64,000 bases of DNA, from contig NZ_JAINVZ010000008.1 in assembly GCF_019890615.1 (NCBI RefSeq), positions 124,001 to 188,000 on the forward strand. Reading direction: 5' to 3'. The notes below the pieces were generated by a model. The model did no database searches. It was given only the letters and a program-made list of their open reading frames with translations, and was not told the DNA's origin. Positions 7,482-15,533 of the stretch are shown piece after piece. Made by a program: the position numbers and the translations under genes. Source of the DNA: Streptantibioticus parmotrematis (GTDB lineage Bacteria; Actinomycetota; Actinomycetes; Streptomycetales; Streptomycetaceae). Every line of letters starts with the position of its first letter. The first letter of the stretch is position 1.

Positions 7482-8186
7482 TCAGATGAGGCCGGTGCGT
7501 ATCGCGTGGGAGACGGCGTGGGCCCGGTTGCGTACGCCGAAGCGTTTCATGACCCCGTACAGCGTGTACTTGATGGTGCGTTCGGAATAGCACAACTCCG
7601 CCGCGATCTCGGCGAGTTCACGGCCCTCGCTGATCAGGCGCAGGACGTCCCGCTCCCGCTCGCTGACCTGCGACGGGGGCCGTTCCGCCGCGGCGTGGGC
7701 TTCGCACCGGGTGCCCTGTGGGTGTCCGGCGGGATCCTCCTCGATGTCGTGGGGGAACGACGTGTCCCCCCGCGCGACGGCCAGGACCGCCGAGGTGAAC
7801 CTCGCGGGGGAGAAGTCGCCGTGCCACAGCACCGCGCGTACTCCGTGGCCGATCGCCACCGGGACCTCGATCCGCCACCGCTGTCTGGCGATGACCAGGA
7901 ACCGCGTGCCGGGGGCGTGGTCGGCGGCCAGGCCGTGCAGCGTCTTCAGCAGGGAGTCGTCCGCCGTCTCCACGGCCACCACGGTCACGTCCACGTCCTG
8001 CGGCGCGGCCGTCGCGTCGACCTCCGACAGCCGCTGGTCCTGCCGCAGGCCACTGGTCAGCCCGGCGCGCACCACGGCGTCCGTGGTGTGAATCGCCACC
8101 CGGACCGTCCCGGCCCGCGGTGCCCCGGGAACGCGCCGGTCGCGGGGGCACGGGCGAAGCCTTCGGTGGTCGTCGTCGACGTACAA
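7482..8186 (-). CDS. LuxR-type regulator with atypical receiver-like domain (copy 1)
   Basis: About 234 aa from a TTG at 8186 that has AAGGAAG 7 nt upstream. A GTG at 8225 would add 13 residues but lacks a ribosome site. The C-terminal 65 residues are a LuxR/GerE helix-turn-helix (SERERDVLRLISEGRELAEIAAEL...SERTIKYTLYGVMKRF). The N-terminal part keeps the rhythm of a response-regulator receiver domain (RVAIHTTDAVVRAGL at strand 1) but lacks the acidic pair and the phospho-accepting Asp. Phosphorylation is therefore unlikely and it should be classed as an orphan, phosphorylation-independent regulator. It is a close paralog of the next gene upstream, which lies on the same strand. Confidence 0.8.
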   Translation of the reverse strand: MYVDDDHRRLRPCPRDRRVPGAPRAGTVRVAIHTTDAVVRAGLTSGLRQDQRLSEVDATAAPQDVDVTVVAVETADDSLLKTLHGLAADHAPGTRFLVIARQRWRIEVPVAIGHGVRAVLWHGDFSPARFTSAVLAVARGDTSFPHDIEEDPAGHPQGTRCEAHAAAERPPSQVSERERDVLRLISEGRELAEIAAELCYSERTIKYTLYGVMKRFGVRNRAHAVSHAIRTGLI

Positions 8187-8353
8187 GTCAGCGCTTCCTT
8201 CTTCCTGCGCCGGTCGCGGTGTCACGCGCGGGCGGGTGCCGGGGAGGCGTCACGGGACCCAATTTCCTGATTCACTAGATGACTAGTTAATTGGTGTCAT
8301 GTTCCAGCCATCGTTGTCAAGCGGCGTCCGGGGCCGGCCGGTGGGGGCGGCCC

Positions 8354-8995
8354 TCAGATCAGGCCCGCGCGGATGGCGTAGGAGACGGCATGTGCCCGGT
8401 TCCGCAGTTGCAGGCGCTTCATCAGGCTGTAGAGGGTGTACTTCACCGTTCGTTCCGAGTAGCACAGCGCGGTCGCTATCTCGGACAGCTCCCTGCCCTC
8501 GGACACCAGCCGCAGCACGTCCACCTCACGAGGACTGACGCCGGAGGAGGTCAGGCCGTGCGGGCCGAGTACCTCTCGTTGCGTCCACTGGACCTGCTCC
8601 ATCAACGTCCCCAGGAGGGTGGGCGGGAGACTGCCGCCGCCGTCCGCGACCGTCAGGAGGGTGCGGACGAAGGTCGTCGGCGTGAAGGCGTCGCGCCACA
8701 GCACGGCACGCACCCCCCGGTCGATCGCCGCGGAGACGTGGGCCTGCCAGCGCCGTCCAGCGACGACGAGGAAACGTGCGTCGCCCTTGCCGGCCAGGGA
8801 GCCCAACTCCTCCAGGGCGGCGGCGTCGACGGTGTCGAAGGCCGTGACGACGGCGTCGGCTTCGTGCAGCCGATCCGCCGGGACCTCTTCCAGACGGCGG
8901 TCGTGCTGGAGGAAGCTGACCAGCCCCTCCCGGATGACGGCGTCGGATGAGTGAACCGCCACACACACGGTGTCGGCGAGTGTCGGGTGGGGCAT
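8354..8995 (-). CDS. LuxR-type regulator with atypical receiver-like domain (copy 2)
   Basis: 213 aa from an ATG at 8995 with GGGGGAG just upstream. The C-terminal HTH (SPREVDVLRLVSEGRELSEIATAL...SERTVKYTLYSLMKR) is nearly the same as in its downstream paralog, and both end in AIRxGLI. The N-terminal domain begins VCVAVHSSDAVIREGL, again a receiver-like strand without the usual Asp-Asp pair, and the phospho-acceptor position is not Asp. Tandem duplication is the simplest origin. Targets are unknown. The pair lies between the detoxification genes and the T7SS regulators. Confidence 0.82.
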   Translation of the reverse strand: MPHPTLADTVCVAVHSSDAVIREGLVSFLQHDRRLEEVPADRLHEADAVVTAFDTVDAAALEELGSLAGKGDARFLVVAGRRWQAHVSAAIDRGVRAVLWRDAFTPTTFVRTLLTVADGGGSLPPTLLGTLMEQVQWTQREVLGPHGLTSSGVSPREVDVLRLVSEGRELSEIATALCYSERTVKYTLYSLMKRLQLRNRAHAVSYAIRAGLI

Positions 8996-9421
8996 TTCTC
9001 CCCCATCGGGAAGTCGTCCTTGAGGTTTCGTGGCGATGATCGTGCCACGCGGACCTCGGCCGACCGGCTTCCCCGACCCCCTCACCGGCTAAGGACAGGG
9101 AAACCTGGCACGAATACCGGAGCGGTAATGGCGACGGCTTGTACAAACGGGCAAAGTCACCGCTCGGCGCTTGCCCACCCCGGTTTCGCACCGCAGCATG
9201 GACAACCGGGACGCGCGCGGTCGGCGAGCCTCCATCTGCCGCCCGACCAGCGACGGTTGTGCTTTCCGGTGATCCGCGGAAGCCGCGGTGCCCGGCATGA
9301 AATCGCTTTCCCGGATTTCTGCCGGGCCCTGCGGCCGCCGTCCTTTCGGCGTTCCGGAAATTCCGCGGACACTCCCGGACCGCGCCGCGCGCCGAAGAAC
9401 TCGGGCGCGCCGCACGACCGT
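8996..9421. other. Non-coding region with one long-loop hairpin
   Basis: 426 bp with no convincing gene on either strand. It holds the promoter region of the minus-strand LuxR gene on its left and the 3' end of the LAL gene message on its right. GCCCGGCA at 9290-9297 is complementary to TGCCGGGC at 9320-9327 (8 perfect pairs, 22-nt loop) and may end LAL transcription. The base composition is less GC-rich than the flanking genes. I see nothing else that I can support. Confidence 0.5.
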
Positions 9422-12337
9422 TCACCGCCCTCCCTCACCGAGCGGGTCGCCGGTGAGCATGGCCGAGACGAATTCGGTACGGGACCGTAGGCCGGTGCGG
9501 GCGAAGAGCCGCGTCAGGCGGTTGGCGACGGCGTCCTCGCTCAGCCGCAGCACGGTGGCGATCTGCCGGTTCGTCAGCCCGTCGGTGAGCAGGGCGGCCA
9601 GCAACCGCTCGTTCTCCTCGGCCGACTGCTTGCGGCCGGGGACGGCCAGCCCGGCCGCGCGCATCGCGCTCCTGGTGTGGAAGCGGCGCAGCGCGGCACC
9701 GGTCTCGCCGAACAGTTCGTACGCCTCGTGGAGCAACTCCGGGCGGTCGGCCCCCCGGGCGGCCGCCGACAACGTGACGGCGGTCTCGAACGGCTGCCCG
9801 CGCGAGCGCGCCAACTCCACCGCCTCGTGCAGCATGTCGCGAACGTCGTCGGAGCCGTACCGCCCCGCCAGCCGGGCCGACGCCAGCAGACGCAGCAGCC
9901 GGGTCCGTTCGTTGCCGGTGCGCGCGGCGACGTCCTCCAGGCGCCGCAGGCTCGCCGCCGCCTCGCCGGGCCGGCCCGCCGCCACCTGGACCACGGTGAG
10001 AGCCGCCGCCAACTCGTCGGTCCCGTGCACGTAGCCGCGCGCGTCGGCCGCCCGCAGCCCGCGCCGCAAGACCTGACCGGCCGCCTCGGGCCGGCCCAGG
10101 GCACTGAGCACCGCGCCGTCGGCGAGATCGAGGAACACCTCCAGCGGGCCGTCGCCGTCACCGCGCGCGCGGTCGATCAGACGGGCGGCCGCCGCCGGTC
10201 TGCCCTTCGCCACCAGGATGGCCGCTGTCCGCGCCGGAAGCAGATGGTGGTGCGGGGCCGGGGCGAACGTCTGCTCCTTGGCGAACAGCCAACGGGACAG
10301 CGCCATCGCCTCGTCGCACCGGCCCTGGAGGTGCAGCAGGAGGAAGCGGCTGTGAGCGGGAAGCGCCTCGGGCGTCAACCCGCGGGCCCGCAGCAGGGAC
10401 GTCGTCCCGGCCAGGTCGCGGACGCCGAGCAGCAGCTCGCAGTACGCGGCCGTCATCGCGTACACCAGGTCGGGCGGAACGCCGGGGCCCTGCGGTGGTA
10501 GCAGGGTGACGGGGAGCGAACCGGGCGTGCCCCGCACCACGTTGCCGACCGCTCGCGCCAGGTCGGGCAGCAGCCTGCCACGCGCACCGGTGGCCCACTG
10601 GGCCCGCGTCCGCGAGAGCAGGTCCACGGCCTCCTGCCACCGCTCCGCCAGACACAGGGCCAACGCCTGCGCGGGAACGGCCGCCACGGCGGGCAGCGAC
10701 AGGGCCTCCCACCACCGGGCCGAGCCCATCCGCGACAGCCGCGGCCAGTCCTTCCCGGCGGCGGTCGCGCCGACCAGGAGGTTGGCGATCTCCTGGAGTT
10801 CGGGTCCGCTCAGGGCGTCGGACGGAGCCCGCAGGATCGTCTCGGCCGCACCGCCCGCGGTGCGGTGATCGCCCACCACCCAGGCGCCCTTGGCGCACCG
10901 CAGAAGCGCCAGTTCGCGGGCGGCGGGATCCTCGATCAGGCGCAGCGCCGCCCGCAGCCACCGCAGCATGCGGCGGTCCTCGTGGTCCGGGTGGAGGGCG
11001 TCCGCCGCGGCGGTCAGCTCCGACACGGCGCGGTCGCGGTCGACGAGACCGCCCGCGTCCACGATCCGTTCGAGCAGGTAGGTCTGCGCTTCGGCCTCAT
11101 CGACGATCAACGCCGGTCTGTCCGGCCCCACTTCGCCACCGGTGCCGTCCCCCGCGGCCCACAGCGCCTCCACCGCGGCGGCCGACAGCCTCGCGCGCGA
11201 CAGCGGCCCTGACCGTTCCCTGACGGTGTGCTCCACCAGCGGCGAGCGGAACGTCCAGCCGCGCGCGAAGTGCGCCTCCCGCCACGGCAGTTCGTCGAGG
11301 ACGCCCACCGCCACGAGACGGCCCGTGCACGCGGCGACCTCCCGCTCGGACAGACCGGTGGACCGCGCCGCCATCGTCGCCGCCGTGCGGCCGAGCGGCC
11401 ACAGCACGCTCAGCGCCGCCGCCACCGCGGCGCACGGCTCACCGAGCCCGCCCAGTGCCCTCATGAACCGGTCGTCGTCCGGCAGCAACGGTGTCGGCGC
11501 GTCCGGGGCCAGGAACGCGTGACCGTCGGCGACCCGTACCGCGTCCCGCCCCGCCCATGCGGACAGCAGCGCGTCGGCCGCCGCGGGGACGCCCCGGGTG
11601 AGCGCGAACACCCGCTCCACCAGCGCCGCGTCGGGCACCGCCTGCAGGCGCGGCGCCGTCAGGTCGGCGATCTGACCGGGGGTGAGGCACGGCAGGGCGA
11701 TCGTGCGCGAGACGCCGTGCCCCGCCGGCGGGCCGACGGCACGGCCCCGGGGACCCGTCGCGACCGGGCCGCCCCCGGGGGTGTGGCGCAGCGACGTCAC
11801 CACCAGCCGGACGCCCGGCGGGGGCACCCGGGCGGTGACGGTGCCCAGCACGTCGAGGGAGGCCGGGTCCGCGTGCTGGACGTCGTCCACGACCACCGCC
11901 ACCGGCGCGGCCTGCGTCAACGCCGTCACCAGGGCGTCGGCCACGGCCGTCCGGTCGCCCCTGTCCACGGCGGACACCGCCTCGGCCCGCAGATCCGGCC
12001 GTACCCTCCCGGCGGCCGACCGGTGTTCCCACGCGGCCACCACCACCCGCAGCGCCAGCAGGAGCGGATCGCGCTCGTCGCCGTCCCGGCAGGCCAGGGG
12101 CAGGACCAGCCGACCGCGTCCCCGCAGCCGTTCGGCGGCGGCGTCCGCGAACGCCGTGCGGCCCGCGCCCCGTTCGCCCTCCACGACCATCACCCGCGGC
12201 GCGTCCGGGTCGTCGATCCACGCGTCGAGCTCCGCCAATTCCCGGTCGCGGCCGACCAGTCGCAGGTGTCCGAGGTGCGTCCGGCCAGCCGTGGCCCCGT
12301 GCTCCGGCCCGACGTCCTGCGCCCGGTCACCGGCCAC
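9422..12337 (-). CDS. LAL-type LuxR regulator with P-loop ATPase (minus strand)
   Basis: 971 aa. The GTG start at 12337 has GAGGAG 4 nt upstream. The N-terminal AAA/ATPase segment carries GERGAGRT at residues 54-61. The invariant Walker A Lys is Arg here, so ATP hydrolysis may be impaired. A Walker B-like VAVVVDDVQHAD lies near residue 155. A long helical, TPR-like middle follows. The C-terminal LuxR HTH (LLTDGLTNRQIATVLRLSEDAVANRLTRLFARTG) covers about residues 905-945. This is the large ATP-binding LuxR (LAL) architecture, often a pathway-specific activator in actinomycetes. It is divergent from a second LAL gene that leads into the T7SS cluster. Confidence 0.87.
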   Translation of the reverse strand: MAGDRAQDVGPEHGATAGRTHLGHLRLVGRDRELAELDAWIDDPDAPRVMVVEGERGAGRTAFADAAAERLRGRGRLVLPLACRDGDERDPLLLALRVVVAAWEHRSAAGRVRPDLRAEAVSAVDRGDRTAVADALVTALTQAAPVAVVVDDVQHADPASLDVLGTVTARVPPPGVRLVVTSLRHTPGGGPVATGPRGRAVGPPAGHGVSRTIALPCLTPGQIADLTAPRLQAVPDAALVERVFALTRGVPAAADALLSAWAGRDAVRVADGHAFLAPDAPTPLLPDDDRFMRALGGLGEPCAAVAAALSVLWPLGRTAATMAARSTGLSEREVAACTGRLVAVGVLDELPWREAHFARGWTFRSPLVEHTVRERSGPLSRARLSAAAVEALWAAGDGTGGEVGPDRPALIVDEAEAQTYLLERIVDAGGLVDRDRAVSELTAAADALHPDHEDRRMLRWLRAALRLIEDPAARELALLRCAKGAWVVGDHRTAGGAAETILRAPSDALSGPELQEIANLLVGATAAGKDWPRLSRMGSARWWEALSLPAVAAVPAQALALCLAERWQEAVDLLSRTRAQWATGARGRLLPDLARAVGNVVRGTPGSLPVTLLPPQGPGVPPDLVYAMTAAYCELLLGVRDLAGTTSLLRARGLTPEALPAHSRFLLLHLQGRCDEAMALSRWLFAKEQTFAPAPHHHLLPARTAAILVAKGRPAAAARLIDRARGDGDGPLEVFLDLADGAVLSALGRPEAAGQVLRRGLRAADARGYVHGTDELAAALTVVQVAAGRPGEAAASLRRLEDVAARTGNERTRLLRLLASARLAGRYGSDDVRDMLHEAVELARSRGQPFETAVTLSAAARGADRPELLHEAYELFGETGAALRRFHTRSAMRAAGLAVPGRKQSAEENERLLAALLTDGLTNRQIATVLRLSEDAVANRLTRLFARTGLRSRTEFVSAMLTGDPLGEGGR

Positions 12338-12425
12338 GGCACTCCTCGACTACGCGTCGTCACCGGACGGGTACGCCCGGCGCCTGTGGCGCGTCCGGTG
12401 CGCCGGTCCCGCCGAAGGCTGCATT
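12338..12425. promoter_or_regulatory. Shared divergent promoter region of the two LAL genes
   Basis: This 88-bp region between the start codons of two divergent LAL regulators must hold both promoters. GCATTATGG at its right end overlaps the plus-strand start codon, and AAGG at about 12414-12417 is a plausible ribosome site. No clear -35/-10 pair or perfect operator stands out. Confidence 0.45.
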
Positions 12426-15350
12426 ATGGCCGCTTCAACGAAGACGTCACGACCGGCGGGGGCCGAGCCGGTCGCCGTAGGCCGAAGGCGGGTCGAGACC
12501 GTGGTGGAACGCCGTGCACCCCTCATCGGGCGGGACCGCGAAGTCGCCGTGGTCGCCGAGGCCCTGCGCCCGGCCCCGACGGCGCGCACCGTCCTGGTCA
12601 CCGGCCCCGCCGGAGCGGGCAAGACCGCCGTCCTGGACGAGGCCCGGCAGACGGCCGCCCGGGAGGGCACCAAGATCCTCAGGATGACGTGGGAGGACAC
12701 CGCCGAGCCCGCGGGACCGGCGGCGCTGGCCGACGCCGTCAACGCCGTGCTCGCCAAGGTCCACGACGGCCGGCTCCCGGCCCGCGTCACCGCCGTGCGC
12801 CGGGCACGGCTGCGCCTCGACGACGACCGGAGCGGCGAACTGCCGCTGCTGTCCGTGCTGGGCGAGACCCTGGCGGACGCGGCGCACCACGTCCCGTTCG
12901 CCCTCGTCCTCGACGACGTCGACCGCATACCCGCGCCGACGGCGTCGGCCCTCCGGCTGATGCTGCGCGTGTTCCGCCCGGTGGGCCTGCCCGTGGTGCT
13001 GGCCGGCCGCCCGACACGGGCGTGCGCGGCCGACACGCCGGACCTCGCCACGGCCGCCGACCACGTGCTGGACCTGGCACCGCTCCCGCCGGACGACGTC
13101 GGCGGCCTGGTCGCCCAGCGCCTCGGCCGCCCTCCCGAGCCGTTGCTCGTGGCGGCGGTACGACGCTGCCTCGGACCGCTGGCCGGACGTCCCGCGGCCG
13201 TGCTGTCGGTGCTCACCGCCGCGCGGGAGGACGGCCGACTGCTCGACCTCGACGGCCGCGTCGGCCTGACCGGGGCCGAGGAGGACCTCCGCCTCGGCAC
13301 GGACGCCGCGTCCCTGTGTCCGGTCACGGCCGACGCGACGGACACCGCCACCGTCCTGGCGCGCCTGCTGCACCGGGCCGACCTGCGGGTGGAGGACCTG
13401 CACGCCCTGGCCGGGCCCGGCCGGTCACCCGGCGCCGACCTGGGCCGGGCGGTGGACCGCCTGGTGGAGGAGCGCGTCGTGACGGCGGACGGCGACGGCA
13501 GGCTCTCCTTCGCCGTCCCCGCGCTGGCGGCGGCGCTGCGGGCCGGGCCCACCGGCCACGACCCGCGGCCGGTCCACGCCGCCGTCGTCACGGCGGTGAC
13601 CCGGCGGCTGGCCCCCGCCGACGCCGGGGCCTCCCACCCCTCACTCGCCGACCACGTCGTGGCCGCGGGCACCGCGCTGGACGACACGGTGGCGGTGCCG
13701 TTGCTGCTGGCGGCGGCCCGCCGGGACGCCAGGGCCCACCACCCGCGGGCGGCGCGCGCCTACCTGTCCGCACTGGGCCGCCTGTCGCCCGACGACCCCG
13801 CGGCACCGCGCGCGCTGTGCGCGGCCGCCAGGCTGGGGCTGGAACGCGGTGATCACCGCGGGGTGCTGGCCCTGGGCGGGCCGCTGCTCGCCGCCCTGCG
13901 CCGAACCGCGCCCGAAGCGGCCGACGAACGGCTGGAGTTCGCCACCACCGCCTGGGCCCTGTCCGCGCTGCACGAGCACCGGCCGCCGTGCGAGGCCACC
14001 CCCGCGGACGTCCTCGACGAGGCCCTGCGACGGACACCCCGCGCCGCCATGCTCACCGCGCTCGGCGGCCGGTACGGGATCGGACCGCTCGCACCGTGGC
14101 CGCCGAACTCCCACCCCGCGGCGACTGGCGGCCGGTCGCGGGAGCCCGGAGGAGGCCCGCTGCCGTCGTACGCGGAGCTGCGGACGCTGGCGGTCGCCAC
14201 CGGCAGACGCGACGGCCTGGCGAGGGCGCTGCGCGGCCTGCCGGTGGAGGCGGCGTGGGAGGTGGCGGTCGGCCCGCTGCGGGACGCCGCGGCGTACGGG
14301 GACCTGGCCGGCGCCCTCGAGGCCGTGCTGGGCGAACGCCACCTGAGCGCGGGTCACAGCCGCGCCGACCGCTACCACACGATGGTGCGCGACTACCTCG
14401 CCGGGAACTGGGACGCCGCCCTGACGGCCGCCCGCGACATCGAGGCGCGCGGCCGCGCCGACGAGTCGCCCGTCGGCGGATGGCTGCCCAGAGCGCTGGC
14501 AGCCGAGATCCACTGCTTCCGCGGCGATCTGGCACGGGCCCGCGAGTGGCTCGACCGGATCCCCGGGACCGCCGTGCACCCGCTGATCGCCCGCGCCCGC
14601 CTCGGGGTGCGGTACTGGTCCGGACAGCAGGAGACGGCGCTGCGGGAGGCGTGGCGCGACGTACGCCGGGCGCGCGAGGGCGGACTGCTCGCCGGACTCG
14701 ACAGGGTGCTGCTGCGCATCCTCGAGTTCGCCGAGGAGGCCCGGCCCCAGCAGGCGCGCCAGGCCCTGGAGGAACTGGCCGCGCTCCACCAGGAGATGGC
14801 CACCGCCACGACGCGCGAGGCGTTGTCCGTCGCCCGCGGCGTGGTGCACCGGGACGCGGGTGCCGCGTACGACGCCCACCGCTCCGCCGAACGCCGCGGC
14901 GACCGGCACATGCAGCTGTACTGCTGCCTCGTCCTGTCGGAGGTGGGCGACGACCCCCAGCACTGGCTGGCCGAGGCGGCACGCCACACGCACCGGATGG
15001 CACTCGGGCGGCCCGGGCGCCTGCTGCTCAGCCGGTCGGCACGTCGCCACAACGTGCCGATGCCGAGGGGGCGTTCGGCCCGGCAGGGCCTGAACGAGGC
15101 GGAGGTGCGACTGATCACCATGGTGAGCGAGGGCGCGACCAACCGGCAGATCGCGGCCCGTCTGGCGTGCAGCGAGAAGACGGTGGAGCAGCGGCTGACG
15201 CGGCTCTTCCAGCGCACCGGCCGCCGCTCGCGGGTGGAGTTGGCGGCGGCCTGGCTGGACGGAAGCCTGGCCGGACTCGGCCGGGTGCCGGACCTCCCGC
15301 CGGACGGCACGCACACGCCCGGACGGCGCTCCACCGCGTCCGGCGGCTGA
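12426..15350 (+). CDS. LAL-type LuxR regulator with P-loop ATPase (plus strand)
   Basis: 974 aa from the ATG at 12426. The frame is open further upstream, but that overlaps the divergent gene. Walker A is intact as GPAGAGKT at residues 60-67 (Lys66), and Walker B is FALVLDDVDRI near residue 165. A helical repeat-rich centre is followed by a C-terminal LuxR HTH (LNEAEVRLITMVSEGATNRQIAARLACSEKTVEQRLTRLFQRTG). It differs from its divergent neighbour in keeping the P-loop Lys. It is the last gene before eccC, in the same orientation with a 183-bp gap, so it is the best local candidate for controlling the secretion genes. That role is inferred from position. Confidence 0.87.
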   Translation: MAASTKTSRPAGAEPVAVGRRRVETVVERRAPLIGRDREVAVVAEALRPAPTARTVLVTGPAGAGKTAVLDEARQTAAREGTKILRMTWEDTAEPAGPAALADAVNAVLAKVHDGRLPARVTAVRRARLRLDDDRSGELPLLSVLGETLADAAHHVPFALVLDDVDRIPAPTASALRLMLRVFRPVGLPVVLAGRPTRACAADTPDLATAADHVLDLAPLPPDDVGGLVAQRLGRPPEPLLVAAVRRCLGPLAGRPAAVLSVLTAAREDGRLLDLDGRVGLTGAEEDLRLGTDAASLCPVTADATDTATVLARLLHRADLRVEDLHALAGPGRSPGADLGRAVDRLVEERVVTADGDGRLSFAVPALAAALRAGPTGHDPRPVHAAVVTAVTRRLAPADAGASHPSLADHVVAAGTALDDTVAVPLLLAAARRDARAHHPRAARAYLSALGRLSPDDPAAPRALCAAARLGLERGDHRGVLALGGPLLAALRRTAPEAADERLEFATTAWALSALHEHRPPCEATPADVLDEALRRTPRAAMLTALGGRYGIGPLAPWPPNSHPAATGGRSREPGGGPLPSYAELRTLAVATGRRDGLARALRGLPVEAAWEVAVGPLRDAAAYGDLAGALEAVLGERHLSAGHSRADRYHTMVRDYLAGNWDAALTAARDIEARGRADESPVGGWLPRALAAEIHCFRGDLARAREWLDRIPGTAVHPLIARARLGVRYWSGQQETALREAWRDVRRAREGGLLAGLDRVLLRILEFAEEARPQQARQALEELAALHQEMATATTREALSVARGVVHRDAGAAYDAHRSAERRGDRHMQLYCCLVLSEVGDDPQHWLAEAARHTHRMALGRPGRLLLSRSARRHNVPMPRGRSARQGLNEAEVRLITMVSEGATNRQIAARLACSEKTVEQRLTRLFQRTGRRSRVELAAAWLDGSLAGLGRVPDLPPDGTHTPGRRSTASGG

Positions 15351-15380
15351 ACACGCAGGCAGAGTCGGCTGTTCGTACGG
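15349..15380 (+). promoter_or_regulatory. Recurrent T7SS-locus motif, copy 1 (upstream of eccC)
   Basis: The sequence starts GAACACGCAGGCAGAG and continues with CGGCTGTTCGTACGG. It matches copies at 28420-28451 and 34749-34780: GAAC, CAGGCA, CG and CTGT fall at the same offsets in all three. Copies 1 and 3 are also followed by the same GCCGTCCGGTG (15401-15411 and 34792-34802). It begins at the last codon of the LAL gene, so it lies at the head of the eccC transcription unit. Confidence 0.55.
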
Positions 15381-15393
15381 ACACCCGGCACCG

Positions 15394-15420
15394 CGCCCGG
15401 GCCGTCCGGTGGCCCGCGCG
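15394..15420. terminator. GC hairpin between LAL gene and eccC
   Basis: CGGGCC (15398-15403) pairs with GGCCCG (15411-15416) around a 7-nt loop. The stem is extended past one mismatch by CGC/GCG to 15394-15420. It could terminate the LAL message or attenuate read-through into eccC. Confidence 0.4.
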
Positions 15421-15533
15421 TTCCTAGGGTGGGCGGGCAGCCCTGCTGCGGCCCCTTCGGTCACCGGTCCCGGCGCGAGACGTCGGCGCCGCGTCGTGCC
15501 GTGCAAGACCCCACGCCCGCCGGAGTCAGCCCC

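Noticed and set aside
6568-7593. Fusion of the FAD monooxygenase with an upstream frame to 7593
   Set aside because: The upstream part overlaps the TetR gene in another frame and is Arg/Gly-rich. The Rossmann motif begins right after the ATG at 6567, which has GGAGG.
8284-8320. TTGACA (8315-8320, minus strand) as -35 of a promoter for LuxR copy 1
   Set aside because: No acceptable -10 lies 16-19 bp away; the AT-rich ACTAGT stretch is too far for a standard promoter.
11682-12425. Upstream extension of the plus-strand LAL gene
   Set aside because: It lies opposite the coding N-terminus of the divergent LAL gene and has no domain similarity. The ATG at 12426 gives a standard LAL N-terminus.
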